From: Actinomycetota bacterium
GTDB lineage: Bacteria > Actinomycetota > Acidimicrobiia > Acidimicrobiales > Ilumatobacteraceae
Length of the DNA stretch: 48,961 nucleotides
Direction: 5' to 3'
NCBI GenBank assembly: GCA_963169665.1
Contig: CAUJET010000180.1
Coordinates: forward strand, 1-48,961
Shown: positions 8,311-16,671 of the stretch, piece after piece
Position numbering within the stretch: the first letter of the stretch is position 1
Layout of the letters: every line of letters starts with the position of its first letter
Notes under the pieces: model-generated
Told to the model about the DNA's origin: nothing
The model's database searches: none
Seen by the model: the letters and a program-made list of their open reading frames with translations, nothing else
Translations under genes and position numbers: made by a program

Positions 8311-8400
8311 CGATCGGCATTTCCGCTGTTGACATGGACGCAGCCACCGATCGGTCCGACCGACGGCGACCAGCTTCGAGTTCCCTCAGGAGGACGGCAC

Positions 8401-9351
8401 ATGATCCCCGCACACAGCGTGCTCGATCTCATCGGCAACACGCCCATGGTGGACGTCAGCAATCTGTCGCCGAACCCCCGGGTCCGCATCATCGCCAAGC
8501 TCGAGATGCAGAACCCGTTCGGGTCGGTCAAGGACCGCATCGCGAAGAACATGATCGAGCAGGCCGAGAAGGACGGGCGGCTGCAGCCGGGCCAGACGAT
8601 CGTCGAGCCGTCGTCGGGCAACACCGGCATCGCTCTCGCCGCGATCGCCCAGATCAAGGGCTATCCGATCAAGATCCTCATGCCCGCCAGCGTGTCGATC
8701 GAGCGCCGCCAGATGCTCGAGGTGTTCGGCGCCGAGTTGATCCTCACCCCGGGTGAGGAGGGCAGCAACGGTGCCGTGCGCCGCGCCCAGGAGATGGCGG
8801 CCGAACACCCCGAGTGGTGCTTCCTGTACCAATACGGCAACGACGCCAACCCGTCCGCCCACTACGAGGGCACCGGCCCGGAGATCCTCCGCGACGTCCC
8901 CGAGATCACCCACTTCGTGGCCGGTCTCGGCACCAGCGGCACGCTCATGGGCACCGGCACCTACCTGAAGCAGCACAAGCCGGATGTGAAGATCGTCGCC
9001 GTCGAGCCGCCGCTCGGCGAGCGCGTGGAGGGCCTGCGCAACCTCGAGGACGGCTACATCCCGCCGGTGTTCGAGATGTGGCAGGGCATGGAGGTCCTCG
9101 ACCGCAAGCGGGTCGTGCGCCCGCGCGAGTCGCTCGAGTGGACCCGCCGTCTCGTGCACGAGTGCGGCATCTTCGCCGGCATCTCGAGCGGGGCGGCGCT
9201 CGCCGGCGCGGCCAAGGTCGCGAGCGAGATCGAGGAGGGCACGATCGTGTTCATCGTGTGCGACGGCGGATGGAAGTACCTCTCGACCGGCGCCTACACC
9301 GACGACCTCGACGAGGCCGAGGCCAAGGCCGAGCAGATCATCTACTTCTGA
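8401..9351 (+). CDS. cysM: Cysteine synthase CysM (PLP-dependent sulfhydrylase)
   Basis: 316 residues. The ATG at 8401 is preceded by a strong AGGAGG seven bases upstream, which decides it over an open frame further left. The PLP lysine is Lys44 in FGSVKDRIA, the substrate loop is SSGNTGIALA (71-80), and the phosphate loop is GLGTSGTLMGTG. Actinobacterial CysM uses O-phosphoserine and a thiocarboxylated carrier protein; whether this enzyme does, or uses O-acetylserine and sulfide, cannot be decided here. It follows the JAMM peptidase as in the mycobacterial mec-cysO-cysM operon, minus cysO. Confidence 0.93.
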   Translation: MIPAHSVLDLIGNTPMVDVSNLSPNPRVRIIAKLEMQNPFGSVKDRIAKNMIEQAEKDGRLQPGQTIVEPSSGNTGIALAAIAQIKGYPIKILMPASVSIERRQMLEVFGAELILTPGEEGSNGAVRRAQEMAAEHPEWCFLYQYGNDANPSAHYEGTGPEILRDVPEITHFVAGLGTSGTLMGTGTYLKQHKPDVKIVAVEPPLGERVEGLRNLEDGYIPPVFEMWQGMEVLDRKRVVRPRESLEWTRRLVHECGIFAGISSGAALAGAAKVASEIEEGTIVFIVCDGGWKYLSTGAYTDDLDEAEAKAEQIIYF

Positions 9352-9441
9352 ACCGCGTCAGTCGCGGTGACTCGGAGTGACGGAACGGGTCAAGTCTTGA
9401 GCGCCGGATGCCGATGTCTGGAGGTGCTCGCCGACACGTCC

Positions 9442-11169
9442 ATGCGCTCGTCCGCGCCCCGTCCGTCCCGTCGCCGCCCGTGGGCCCTGGTCAGCGCGGT
9501 CGTCGCGCTCGCCGCGGTGCTCGCGTCGGCGTCGCCGCTGCTCCCCGGTGTCGCGGTGTCGACCGTCGGCGCCGATCCGGCGTCCATGGCCGGCCCGTCG
9601 GCGTTCGTGGCGATCGCGCCCACCCGCTTGGCCGACACCCGCCCCGACAGCGGCGTGGGCGGCTTCACCCAGGTCTCCGACCGGCTCGTGCGGGTGCAGG
9701 TCGCCGGCCGCGCCGGCGTGCCCTCGACGGCCAGCGCCGCCGTCGTCAACATCACTGCGGTCGACACGCAGGCCGCCGGTTGGGTAGCAGCGTTCCCGGC
9801 GGGGGAGGCCATGCCCGAGGCGTCGTCGCTCAACGTCGACCGGGGCGGCCGAGTCATCTCCAACCTCGCCACGGTCCGGCTCGGGCCGAGCGGCGAGATC
9901 GACATCGCCACCAGTTCGGCGATGCACCTCGTGGTCGACGTCGTCGGTGCCTACGCGCCGTGGCCGGGAGCTGTCGCCGCGGGCCGGCTCGAGACCCTGC
10001 AGCAGGGGGCGGTCCGGGCGCTCGACACCCGCCAGCAGCTCTGGCCGCTCGCCGCGGGGGAGACCCGTACCGTCGACGTCGGTACGGTGGGCGTGCCCGC
10101 CGGCGCGAGCGCGGTTGTCGTGAGCCTCGTCGCGACCGAGGCCGAGGTCGGCTACTGGACTGCGTTCCCCGCGGGCCAGTCCCGCCCGTTGGCGAGCTCG
10201 ATGAACGTGGACACGCCGGGCCAGACCCGCAGCGCCCAGGCGATCGTCAGCCTCACCCCCGGCACCCGCACGTTCCAGGTCTTCTCCCAGGCCGGCGGCC
10301 ACCTCGTGGTCGACGTCGCGGGCTGGTTCACCGGCCCGACCGCACCGGTCAGCACCGACGGGCTGTTCGTGCCCACGAGCCCCACCCGTGTGCTCGACAC
10401 CCGCACGACCTTCTCGCTCGCACCGTGGGGCGGGTCCACCCTGGAGTTCGGCACCGGCTCGCCGTTCCCGTTCACCACCGCCGCCGTCGCCCTCAACGTC
10501 ACCGCGACCGACCCGTGGTACCTCGGCTACGTGACGGTGCACCCGGCCGGTGTCCAGCGCCCCGGCTCGTCGAATCTCAACGTGACCGCGCTCGACCAGA
10601 TCGTCGCGAACCATGCCATCGTGCGTGCCGGCAGCCGCGGCTTGTCGGTGTTCACCCAGTCGGGCACGCACCTCGTCGCCGATGTCGCCGGGTGGTACCT
10701 CGGCACCCCTGAGCCGAGCACGCTGCCCGAGCCGTACACGGCGCCGACGGCACCCACGCCGGCCGTCGGCATCGCCGCGCCGGGCGCTGGCATCGGCACG
10801 TCGATCGGCACGAACCGCAACATCAACGTCAACATCGACAGCGGCCGCGCCGGTCTCTGGATGGGATCGGGCCAGCTGGGCGTCGCCGACCACAACGTCT
10901 ACTTCGCGCACCGCACGAGCCACGGTGGTTCGTTCCGCACGCTCGACCGGCTCACGATCGGGTCGACGTTCTCGATGATCGGCGCCGACGGTCGCACGTA
11001 CCAGTACCTCGTCACCCGTCAGGAGGTGATCCTGCCCAAGCCCGCCGAACTGCTGAAGGTCGTCGATGCAGCCGGTCCGATCACGGTGACGCTCGTCGCG
11101 TGTCACCCGCCGGGATCGATCCGCTATCGCCTCGCGGTGAGCGGTCGGCTCATCGGCGTGTCGGGCTGA
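9442..11169 (+). CDS. Secreted PTRxxDTR-repeat protein with C-terminal sortase domain
   Basis: 575 residues from the ATG at 9442. A basic N-terminus and hydrophobic stretch (about 13-35) form a signal peptide or anchor. Three repeat units of ~130 residues follow (about 55-180, 190-320, 325-450). They open with PTRLADTR, VRALDTR and PTRVLDTR and close with HLVVDVVGAY, HLVVDVAGWF and HLVADVAGWY. After a Pro/Thr linker (~453-470), the last ~105 residues look like a sortase: the His lies in YFAHRTSHGGSF, the Cys in TLVACHP and the Arg in RYRLAVSG. Sortases are cysteine transpeptidases that link proteins to the cell wall. Fusion to these repeats is unusual. The 3' end overlaps the convergent acyltransferase gene by 46 bases. 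Confidence 0.85.
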   Translation: MRSSAPRPSRRRPWALVSAVVALAAVLASASPLLPGVAVSTVGADPASMAGPSAFVAIAPTRLADTRPDSGVGGFTQVSDRLVRVQVAGRAGVPSTASAAVVNITAVDTQAAGWVAAFPAGEAMPEASSLNVDRGGRVISNLATVRLGPSGEIDIATSSAMHLVVDVVGAYAPWPGAVAAGRLETLQQGAVRALDTRQQLWPLAAGETRTVDVGTVGVPAGASAVVVSLVATEAEVGYWTAFPAGQSRPLASSMNVDTPGQTRSAQAIVSLTPGTRTFQVFSQAGGHLVVDVAGWFTGPTAPVSTDGLFVPTSPTRVLDTRTTFSLAPWGGSTLEFGTGSPFPFTTAAVALNVTATDPWYLGYVTVHPAGVQRPGSSNLNVTALDQIVANHAIVRAGSRGLSVFTQSGTHLVADVAGWYLGTPEPSTLPEPYTAPTAPTPAVGIAAPGAGIGTSIGTNRNINVNIDSGRAGLWMGSGQLGVADHNVYFAHRTSHGGSFRTLDRLTIGSTFSMIGADGRTYQYLVTRQEVILPKPAELLKVVDAAGPITVTLVACHPPGSIRYRLAVSGRLIGVSG

Positions 11170-12329
11170 CCTCGCCGGCGACCACCGCCCTTCACCCACT
11201 GGCGACCGAACAGGTAGATCACCGGCAGGGTGAACAGCAGCGGCCCCACGATGGCCAATGGTCGTGAGAGCCACCACCACAGATCGGGCGAGGTCGGCTC
11301 GTTGCGCTCGCCGGCGATCGCGTACTTGACCGCGCGGTGCAGCGCCATCCCGGTCGTGTGGAACAGGAACAGCGGCATCGAGAAGCGGTTGATCGTGTCG
11401 TTCGCCCGCTGCCATCCCGAACGCTCGAGCCGCCGTTCCATCGACGGTCGGAGGATCTCGGCCACGCCGGCCTGGAAGGCCACGAGCGCCACGATGCACA
11501 ACGACGGTGGCGCCATGTTCGAGCGTTCGCCGGGCACGCCGACCATCGAGCCCGGATAGAGCCCGCTGAACACGAGCCCGGCCAACGCGAACATGCCGCC
11601 CCACATCAGCGTCCAGTCGATGCGGCGGGTGGCGTGGACGATGCGTTCGTAGAAGAAGCCGAGCTGGTGGCACAGGCCCCAGATGAGCAGCATGTTCACC
11701 ATGCCGAGCCACTCGATGTCGTAGCGGAAGCGGGCGATGTCGATGCCGGCCGCGGTGCCGGCGAGGAACACGATGACGATCGAGTCGAACCGTTCGTGCA
11801 GCCACAGGAACACGGGGAGCAGCGCCACGAGCACGAGATAGATCCCGATGAACCACAGTGGGCTGACGACGAGGAACACGGCCCGACCGATCCACGTGAG
11901 GTCGAACACCGCGCCGAGTACCGAGCCCAGCAGCAGCCAGACGATCAGCAACGACAGTGCCGGTATGGCGAGGCGCTGCAGCCGGCGACCGACGAAGCCC
12001 CAGATGCTGACACCGCGCCGGTGAGCCGCGGTCCAGGCCGTGAGGTGGGCGTAGCCGCCGATGTAGAAGAACAGCGGCATCACCTGCAACAGCCACGTCG
12101 CGAGCCACAGCCCCGTGGTGAAGCCGATCGGGTTCGTGGCGTGCGGCCCGTCGTCGCTCCAGATCACGATCGTGAAGACCCAGTGCCACATCACCACGAC
12201 GAGGAGGCTGAACGCGCGGAGGAAGTCGACGTATGCGTTCCTCGACGGAGCAGCTGAGGGAGCCGTCGGCGTCGCCGGTGACGGAGTCGCGGCCCCGTCG
12301 CCGGGGGTGGTGGCGGTACCCTCGGTCAT
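11124..12329 (-). CDS. Acyltransferase family 3 (OafA/YrhL-like) membrane protein
   Basis: 401 residues, about ten membrane segments. The family signature is at the start of the membrane domain: NAYVDFLRAFSLLVVVMWHW with the expected R and H, followed by LFFYIGGYAHLTAW. It is preceded by a Pro/Thr/Ala-rich tail of ~30 residues. Such enzymes move acyl groups onto exported sugars, peptidoglycan or lipids. It starts 2 bases from the divergent CPBP gene and ends inside the 3' end of the sortase-domain gene, so this cluster of cell-surface genes is tightly packed. Confidence 0.88.
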   Translation of the reverse strand: MTEGTATTPGDGAATPSPATPTAPSAAPSRNAYVDFLRAFSLLVVVMWHWVFTIVIWSDDGPHATNPIGFTTGLWLATWLLQVMPLFFYIGGYAHLTAWTAAHRRGVSIWGFVGRRLQRLAIPALSLLIVWLLLGSVLGAVFDLTWIGRAVFLVVSPLWFIGIYLVLVALLPVFLWLHERFDSIVIVFLAGTAAGIDIARFRYDIEWLGMVNMLLIWGLCHQLGFFYERIVHATRRIDWTLMWGGMFALAGLVFSGLYPGSMVGVPGERSNMAPPSLCIVALVAFQAGVAEILRPSMERRLERSGWQRANDTINRFSMPLFLFHTTGMALHRAVKYAIAGERNEPTSPDLWWWLSRPLAIVGPLLFTLPVIYLFGRQWVKGGGRRRGQPDTPMSRPLTARR

Positions 12330-12331
12330 CG

Positions 12332-13063
12332 ATGGTCGATCGTAGGCCGCGGCCCGAGCCTGGGCAGCCCGACGGGCGCACGTCCGCGACTGCGACGTTC
12401 GCCGGGGTCGTCGCCGTGCTGGTGATCGCGAACGTCGTCTCGAATCGGTTGATCCCGGCGCCGCTCTACGTCCCGTGGAACCTGGCGGTCGCCGCGGTCC
12501 TGCTCGTCCTCGCCCGCCGCCGGGTCGGCGACGCCGAACTCGGCCTGGGGGAGTGGCGGCGCGGTGCCGCGTTCGGCACGGTGCTCGCGCTCGCCACGCT
12601 CGTCGTGATGCTCGTCGCCCTCGCGATGCCGGTGTTCCGCCAGCTCTACGACGATCGTCGGGTCGACGACGACGTGGTGCAGGTGTTGTACCAGGCGTTG
12701 GTGCGCGTGCCGCTCGGCACCGTGCTGCTCGAGGAGATCGCGTTCCGGTCGGTCGTGCCGGCGCTCGCGGCGCACCGTCGAGGGATCCTGCGCGGCAGCG
12801 TGATCGCGTCGGTGCTGTTCGGCCTGTGGCACGTGCTGCCCGCCTGGAACCTGAACGAGGCCAACCAGGTGGCGGGCGATGTCTTCGGCACCGGTGCCGC
12901 GGGGACGGCGGTCACGGTGGCGTTCGGCGTGGTGGGCACCACGGTCGCCGGACTGTGGTGGTGCTGGATCCGCTACCGGTCGCGCAGCATCCTCGCCACG
13001 GTGATGGCGCACACGGCCACGAACACGATCGGCTACCTCCTCGCGTACGCGGTCACGCGCTGA
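12332..13063 (+). CDS. CPBP family intramembrane glutamic endopeptidase
   Basis: 243 residues from the ATG at 12332. The Abi/CAAX-protease motifs are complete: EEIAFR (EExxxR), FGLWH (FxxxH) and HTATN (HxxxN), each in a hydrophobic segment. Members cleave membrane substrates, in some cases prenylated or anti-sigma proteins. Its start codon is 2 bases from that of the divergent acyltransferase, so the promoters must lie inside coding sequence or the true starts are further in. It occupies roughly the place held by rhomboid-like Rv1337 in the M. tuberculosis order; both are membrane proteases, but the families differ. Confidence 0.87.
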   Translation: MVDRRPRPEPGQPDGRTSATATFAGVVAVLVIANVVSNRLIPAPLYVPWNLAVAAVLLVLARRRVGDAELGLGEWRRGAAFGTVLALATLVVMLVALAMPVFRQLYDDRRVDDDVVQVLYQALVRVPLGTVLLEEIAFRSVVPALAAHRRGILRGSVIASVLFGLWHVLPAWNLNEANQVAGDVFGTGAAGTAVTVAFGVVGTTVAGLWWCWIRYRSRSILATVMAHTATNTIGYLLAYAVTR

Positions 13064-13547
13064 CGGCCGCGAGCCGTTCGCGAGCGGCCTCGCCACGTCG
13101 GGCGACGGGCACGTGCTCGGCGCCGTTCGCCGCAGCGAGACCCATGACCGGCATGTTGCTGTAGATGCACTCGTAGGCGCCGGCGGGGATCTTGAAGGTC
13201 TCGTGGTAGACGCCCACGTCGCCGCTGGTGCCGACCTTCGCGTTGAAGTCGCGCCAGGCCTGCAGGTGCGGGTCGTCCTTGTCACGTGCGAAGTGCTCGA
13301 GCTGTTCGAACGTTCGCCAGTACTGGATGAGCGTGATGGTGCGGCCCGCCCACATGGTTCGGACGCCGAGCAGACCCTTCTCGGGATGGGACATCAACTC
13401 GGCCACCATCGGCCCCATGGCCCGCGACACGGGGATCCACTTGTGCAGCTTCCAGAGCTTGTTGACGCGCATGCCGATGACGAACACGACGAAGTCGTCG
13501 TCGATCGAGGCCGAGAACCGGCCGGGCTGAACGGTGAAGCGGGACAT
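13053..13547 (-). CDS. DUF4188 domain protein (monooxygenase-like fold)
   Basis: 164 residues from the ATG at 13547, which has AGGAG at a proper distance. The frame stays open far upstream but that portion is antisense to merR and murI. Visible family motifs: DDDFVVFVIGMRVNKLWK, GLLGVRTMWAGRTITLIQYWR, and VYHETFKIPAGAYECIYSNMP. DUF4188 proteins resemble small cofactor-free monooxygenases or dehydratases; activity is unknown. It is divergent from a MerR-type gene with an operator dyad between them, so it is the probable target of that regulator. It overlaps the convergent CPBP gene by 11 bases. Confidence 0.83.
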   Translation of the reverse strand: MSRFTVQPGRFSASIDDDFVVFVIGMRVNKLWKLHKWIPVSRAMGPMVAELMSHPEKGLLGVRTMWAGRTITLIQYWRTFEQLEHFARDKDDPHLQAWRDFNAKVGTSGDVGVYHETFKIPAGAYECIYSNMPVMGLAAANGAEHVPVARRGEAARERLAAVSA

Positions 13548-13586
13548 GTGAGGACTCCTGCGGCTGATGGGTGCGAACGAATGGAG

Positions 13587-13618
13587 AGTGAAACTATCCG
13601 TTGATGGATAGTGACACT
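13587..13618. promoter_or_regulatory. MerR-type operator dyad between DUF4188 gene and its regulator
   Basis: ACTATCC (13593-13599) and GGATAGT (13606-13612) are perfect arms around GTTGAT. The symmetry continues outward to AGTG (13587-13590) and CACT (13615-13618), giving 13-base arms with two mismatches. It lies 39 bases upstream of the DUF4188 start and 37 bases upstream of merR. MerR proteins bind such dyads between the -35 and -10 elements. Confidence 0.7.
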
Positions 13619-13655
13619 CGCCATTTGCCCTGTCAAGCGCGTACACTTCGGTGCG

Positions 13656-14309
13656 ATGAAGATCGCGGCCCTCAGCAGCGCCACCGGTGCCAGCGTCGCC
13701 ACGCTGAAGTACTACCTGCGCGAAGGGTTGCTGCACCCGGGCGTGGCGACCGCGGTCAACCAGGCCGACTACGACGACTCCCACGTTCGTCGGGTGCGAC
13801 TCGTGCGGGCCCTGGTCGAGCTCGGTCACCTCAGCATCGCCGAGGTGGCCGCCGTGGTCGCCGCCGTCGACGACGAGGACGTGCCCATCCACGACGCATT
13901 CGGTGTCACCCAGGACGCGATGGTGCCCGACCGGCCTCGCGACGGCGAGCGCCACGCACTGGCGCGATCGCTGGTCGACGCCCTCGTCCTCCGTCACGAC
14001 CTGCGGGTGCGGCCCGACGCCGAGGCGCGCAACATGCTGGCGGACGCCCTCGTCCACATGGCCGAGTTCGGCATGGTCGATCTCGCATCGCCGAGTGTCG
14101 ACGGCGCCGCACAGTTCGACGCCTTCGCCGAGCTCTTCAAACAGTGGGCCGGCCACGAGATCGCGTTCGTCCCGGATGCACACCGGTCGGAGATGGTGGA
14201 GTACACCGTCGTCGGCACGATCGTGGTCGAGGCGGCGATGAGCGCCATCCGCCGGCTGGCGCTCGAGGACGCGAGCGAGCGGCGGTTCGGCGGCAACGCC
14301 CGCAGATAG
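13656..14309 (+). CDS. MerR family transcriptional regulator
   Basis: 217 residues from the ATG at 13656. The N-terminal winged helix is typical: MKIAALSSATGASVATLKYYLREGLL, then the second helix with YDDSHVRRVRLVRALVELGHLSIAEVAAVV. The C-terminal ~140 residues form an effector or dimer region of mostly helical character without clear metal-binding cysteines, so a small organic ligand is more likely than a metal. It faces the DUF4188 gene across the operator at 13587-13618 and probably controls both. Twelve bases separate it from murI, so it could read through into that gene. Confidence 0.9.
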   Translation: MKIAALSSATGASVATLKYYLREGLLHPGVATAVNQADYDDSHVRRVRLVRALVELGHLSIAEVAAVVAAVDDEDVPIHDAFGVTQDAMVPDRPRDGERHALARSLVDALVLRHDLRVRPDAEARNMLADALVHMAEFGMVDLASPSVDGAAQFDAFAELFKQWAGHEIAFVPDAHRSEMVEYTVVGTIVVEAAMSAIRRLALEDASERRFGGNARR

Positions 14310-14321
14310 CCTCGGCAGGCG

Positions 14322-15143
14322 ATGGACCAGCGTCCGATCGGCATGTTCGACAGCGGCTTCGGCGGGCTCACGGTGGCCCGCGCCGTCATCGACCTGCTGC
14401 CGGCGGAGGACATCGTCTACGTCGGCGACACCGGCCGCTACCCGTACGGTTCGAAGCCGCAGGCCGATGTCGCCGAGTACGCGCGACAGATCGCCCGCTT
14501 CCTCATCGACGAACACGACGCCAAGGTGATCGTCGTCGCCTGCAACACCGCCGCCTCGGCCGTCGACCTCGCCCGCGAACTCCCGGTCCCGGTGGTCGGC
14601 GTGATCGAGCCGGGCGCCCGCGCCCTGGTGACGGCCACCCGGTCGGGCCACGTCGGCGTCATCGGCACCGTCGGCACGGTCGGGTCGGGCTCGTACCAGC
14701 GGGCCGTCGCCGCTGCGGTCGACGAACTCGGCGCGACCGAGATCGAGCTCGCCTGCGCAGCCTGCCCCGGCTTCGTCGAGTTCGTCGAGCGCGGCGTGGT
14801 CACCGGCGACGAGATCACGGTGCTCGCGGAACGGCTGCTCGCACCCGTCCGCGAAGCCAAGGTCGACACCTTGCTCCTCGGGTGCACGCACTACCCGTAC
14901 CTCGCCCGCGTGATCGGCGAGGTGATGGGCAGCGAGGTCGTGCTCGTGTCGTCGGCCGACGAGACCGCGTTCGCGCTCCGCACCCTGCTCGACGACACGG
15001 GCCTGGCCTGTCGTTCGACCACCCGGGCAGGTCGTCACACCTTCCTCTCGTCGGGCGACGTCGACTGGTTCCGTGCCCTCGGACGCCGCCTGCTCGGACC
15101 CGAGCTGACCGAGGCCCTGCCGGTCTCGTTCCCCGATCCCTGA
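14322..15143 (+). CDS. murI: Glutamate racemase
   Basis: 273 residues, the usual length. It makes D-glutamate for peptidoglycan. Landmarks: GMFDSGFGGLTVARA, YVGDTGRYPYGSK, and the two catalytic cysteines Cys74 (ACNTAASA) and Cys188 (LGCTHYPYL). It is followed by rph and rdgB, the same order as in M. tuberculosis (Rv1338, Rv1340, Rv1341). Confidence 0.96.
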   Translation: MDQRPIGMFDSGFGGLTVARAVIDLLPAEDIVYVGDTGRYPYGSKPQADVAEYARQIARFLIDEHDAKVIVVACNTAASAVDLARELPVPVVGVIEPGARALVTATRSGHVGVIGTVGTVGSGSYQRAVAAAVDELGATEIELACAACPGFVEFVERGVVTGDEITVLAERLLAPVREAKVDTLLLGCTHYPYLARVIGEVMGSEVVLVSSADETAFALRTLLDDTGLACRSTTRAGRHTFLSSGDVDWFRALGRRLLGPELTEALPVSFPDP

Positions 15144-15238
15144 ACGATCCCTTCCCGGCCACGTCCGATCGGCCACCATGCACCCGGCCGCACGAGCCGA
15201 CTCGCCCCCAACTCACCGCCAGAACACTGGAGACACAC

Positions 15239-15997
15239 ATGACCCGATTCGACGGACGCGCCGCCGACCACCTGCGCCCGATCACGTTCGAGCGCGACTA
15301 CACCGAGATGGCCGCAGGCAGCGTCCTCGTGTCGTTCGGCAAGACCCGCGTGTTGTGCACCGCCTCGATCGACGAGAGCGTGCCGCGCTGGATGAAGGGC
15401 ACGGGCAAGGGGTGGGTGACCGCCGAGTACTCGATGCTCCCCGGCGCATCGCCAGAGCGGATCGACCGCGAGGCCGCCAAGGGCAAGCAGAGCGGACGGA
15501 CCGTCGAGATCCAGCGGTTGATCGGCCGCTCGCTGCGCGCCGCCTGCGACATGAAGCTGCTCGGTGAACGTCAGGTGATCGTCGACTGCGACGTCCTCCA
15601 GGCCGACGGCGGCACCCGCACCGCCAGCATCTGCGGCGGCTACCTCGCACTGCACGACGCCCTCACGCGCCTGCAGCAGAACGGCGCGATCAAGCAGCAC
15701 CCGTTGCACTCGTTCTGCGCCGCGATCAGCGTCGGCATCGTCAAGGGCACGCCCGTGCTCGACCTGCCCTACGTCGAGGACTCCACGGCCGAGGTCGACA
15801 TGAACGTGGTGATGCTCGGACGCGAGGGCGCCGAACCCAGCTTCGTCGAGGTGCAGGGCACGGCCGAGGGCGTGGCGTTCAGCCGCAGCGAGCTCGACGC
15901 GCTGCTCGAGCTCGCCTCGGCCGGCATCGCCGACATCATGGGCTACCAGGCGCAGATGATCGCCGACGCCCCCTCGCCGCGGCCGCTGGGTCGCTGA
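15239..15997 (+). CDS. rph: Ribonuclease PH
   Basis: 252 residues from the ATG at 15239; the open frame further left is antisense or out-of-frame sequence over murI and merR. RNase PH trims tRNA 3' ends with phosphate. Landmarks: LRPITFERDYTEMAAGSVLVSFGKTRVLCTAS is split here as LRPITFERDYTEMAAGSVL and FGKTRVLCTAS; GWVTAEYSMLPGA; REAAKGKQSGRTVEIQRLIG with the phosphate-binding Arg; and DCDVLQADGGTRTASI. It follows murI by 95 bases and precedes rdgB by about 50. Confidence 0.96.
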   Translation: MTRFDGRAADHLRPITFERDYTEMAAGSVLVSFGKTRVLCTASIDESVPRWMKGTGKGWVTAEYSMLPGASPERIDREAAKGKQSGRTVEIQRLIGRSLRAACDMKLLGERQVIVDCDVLQADGGTRTASICGGYLALHDALTRLQQNGAIKQHPLHSFCAAISVGIVKGTPVLDLPYVEDSTAEVDMNVVMLGREGAEPSFVEVQGTAEGVAFSRSELDALLELASAGIADIMGYQAQMIADAPSPRPLGR

Positions 15998-16050
15998 ACG
16001 CGATGCCGTCGATGACGTCGACGCCCTCGATGCCGTCGAAGGCGGGCCGG

Positions 16051-16638
16051 ATGCAGCTCGTCTGCGCCACGGCGAACGCGCACAAGGTCGACGAGATCGC
16101 CGCGGTGCTCGGCGACCTCGTCGAGCTGCTGCCCCGCCCTGCGGAGGTGCCCGACGTGGTCGAGGACGCTGGCACGCTCGAGGGCAATGCCCGGTTGAAG
16201 GCCCGCGCCATCTGCGCTGCCACCGGGTTGCCGGCCGTCGCCGACGACACCGGGCTCTTCGTCGCCGCGCTCGACGGTGAGCCCGGTGTGGAGACCGCCT
16301 ACTTCGCCGGGCCAACGGCCACCTATGCGGAGAACCGCGACAAGATGCTCGACGTGCTGACCGGCGTCACCGACCGTCGCGCCGAGTTCGTCACGGTGGC
16401 GCTCGTCGTGTGGCCCGACGGCCAGGAGCTGCTGGTGCGAGGCGTGTGCGCCGGGCACATCGCCGAGGCCGAGCGCGACGGTCGCGGCTGGGGCTACGAC
16501 CCACTGTTCGTGCCCGACGACGAGCACCCCTTCGCCGACGGTCGCACGTTCAGCCAGATGACCGACGACGAGAAGAACGCGATCTCGCACCGCGGGCGCG
16601 CCTTCGCGGCGCTCGCCGAAGCGCTCCGCACTCGCTGA
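16051..16638 (+). CDS. rdgB: Non-canonical purine NTP pyrophosphatase (RdgB/HAM1)
   Basis: 195 residues if started at the ATG at 16051, which aligns with the family start (MQLVCATANAHKVDEI). An ATG at 16003 would add 16 residues that are a tandem of MPS-type tripeptides and unlikely to be structural. It hydrolyses ITP, dITP and XTP to keep deaminated purines out of nucleic acids. Other landmarks: PAVADDTGLFVAALDGEPGV, GWGYDPLFVPD, and the C-terminal NAISHRGRA. Conserved partner of rph. Confidence 0.95.
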   Translation: MQLVCATANAHKVDEIAAVLGDLVELLPRPAEVPDVVEDAGTLEGNARLKARAICAATGLPAVADDTGLFVAALDGEPGVETAYFAGPTATYAENRDKMLDVLTGVTDRRAEFVTVALVVWPDGQELLVRGVCAGHIAEAERDGRGWGYDPLFVPDDEHPFADGRTFSQMTDDEKNAISHRGRAFAALAEALRTR

Positions 16639-16671
16639 GCGCGGGCGGCCGCGGGGGAACCGGCCTGCGAC

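Noticed and set aside
8329..8357. TTGACA as the -35 box of a cysM promoter
   Set aside because: The hexamer 17 bases later (CGGTCC) is no -10 box; kept only as a note with the dyad.
13053..15179. A 708-residue minus-strand open frame covering merR and murI
   Set aside because: Only its last 164 residues look like protein (DUF4188). The rest is Arg/Asp/His-rich translation antisense to well-supported merR and murI.
13601..15997. A 798-residue plus-strand open frame
   Set aside because: Only the last 252 residues (RNase PH) are real. The front part is an Arg-rich out-of-frame reading of merR and murI.
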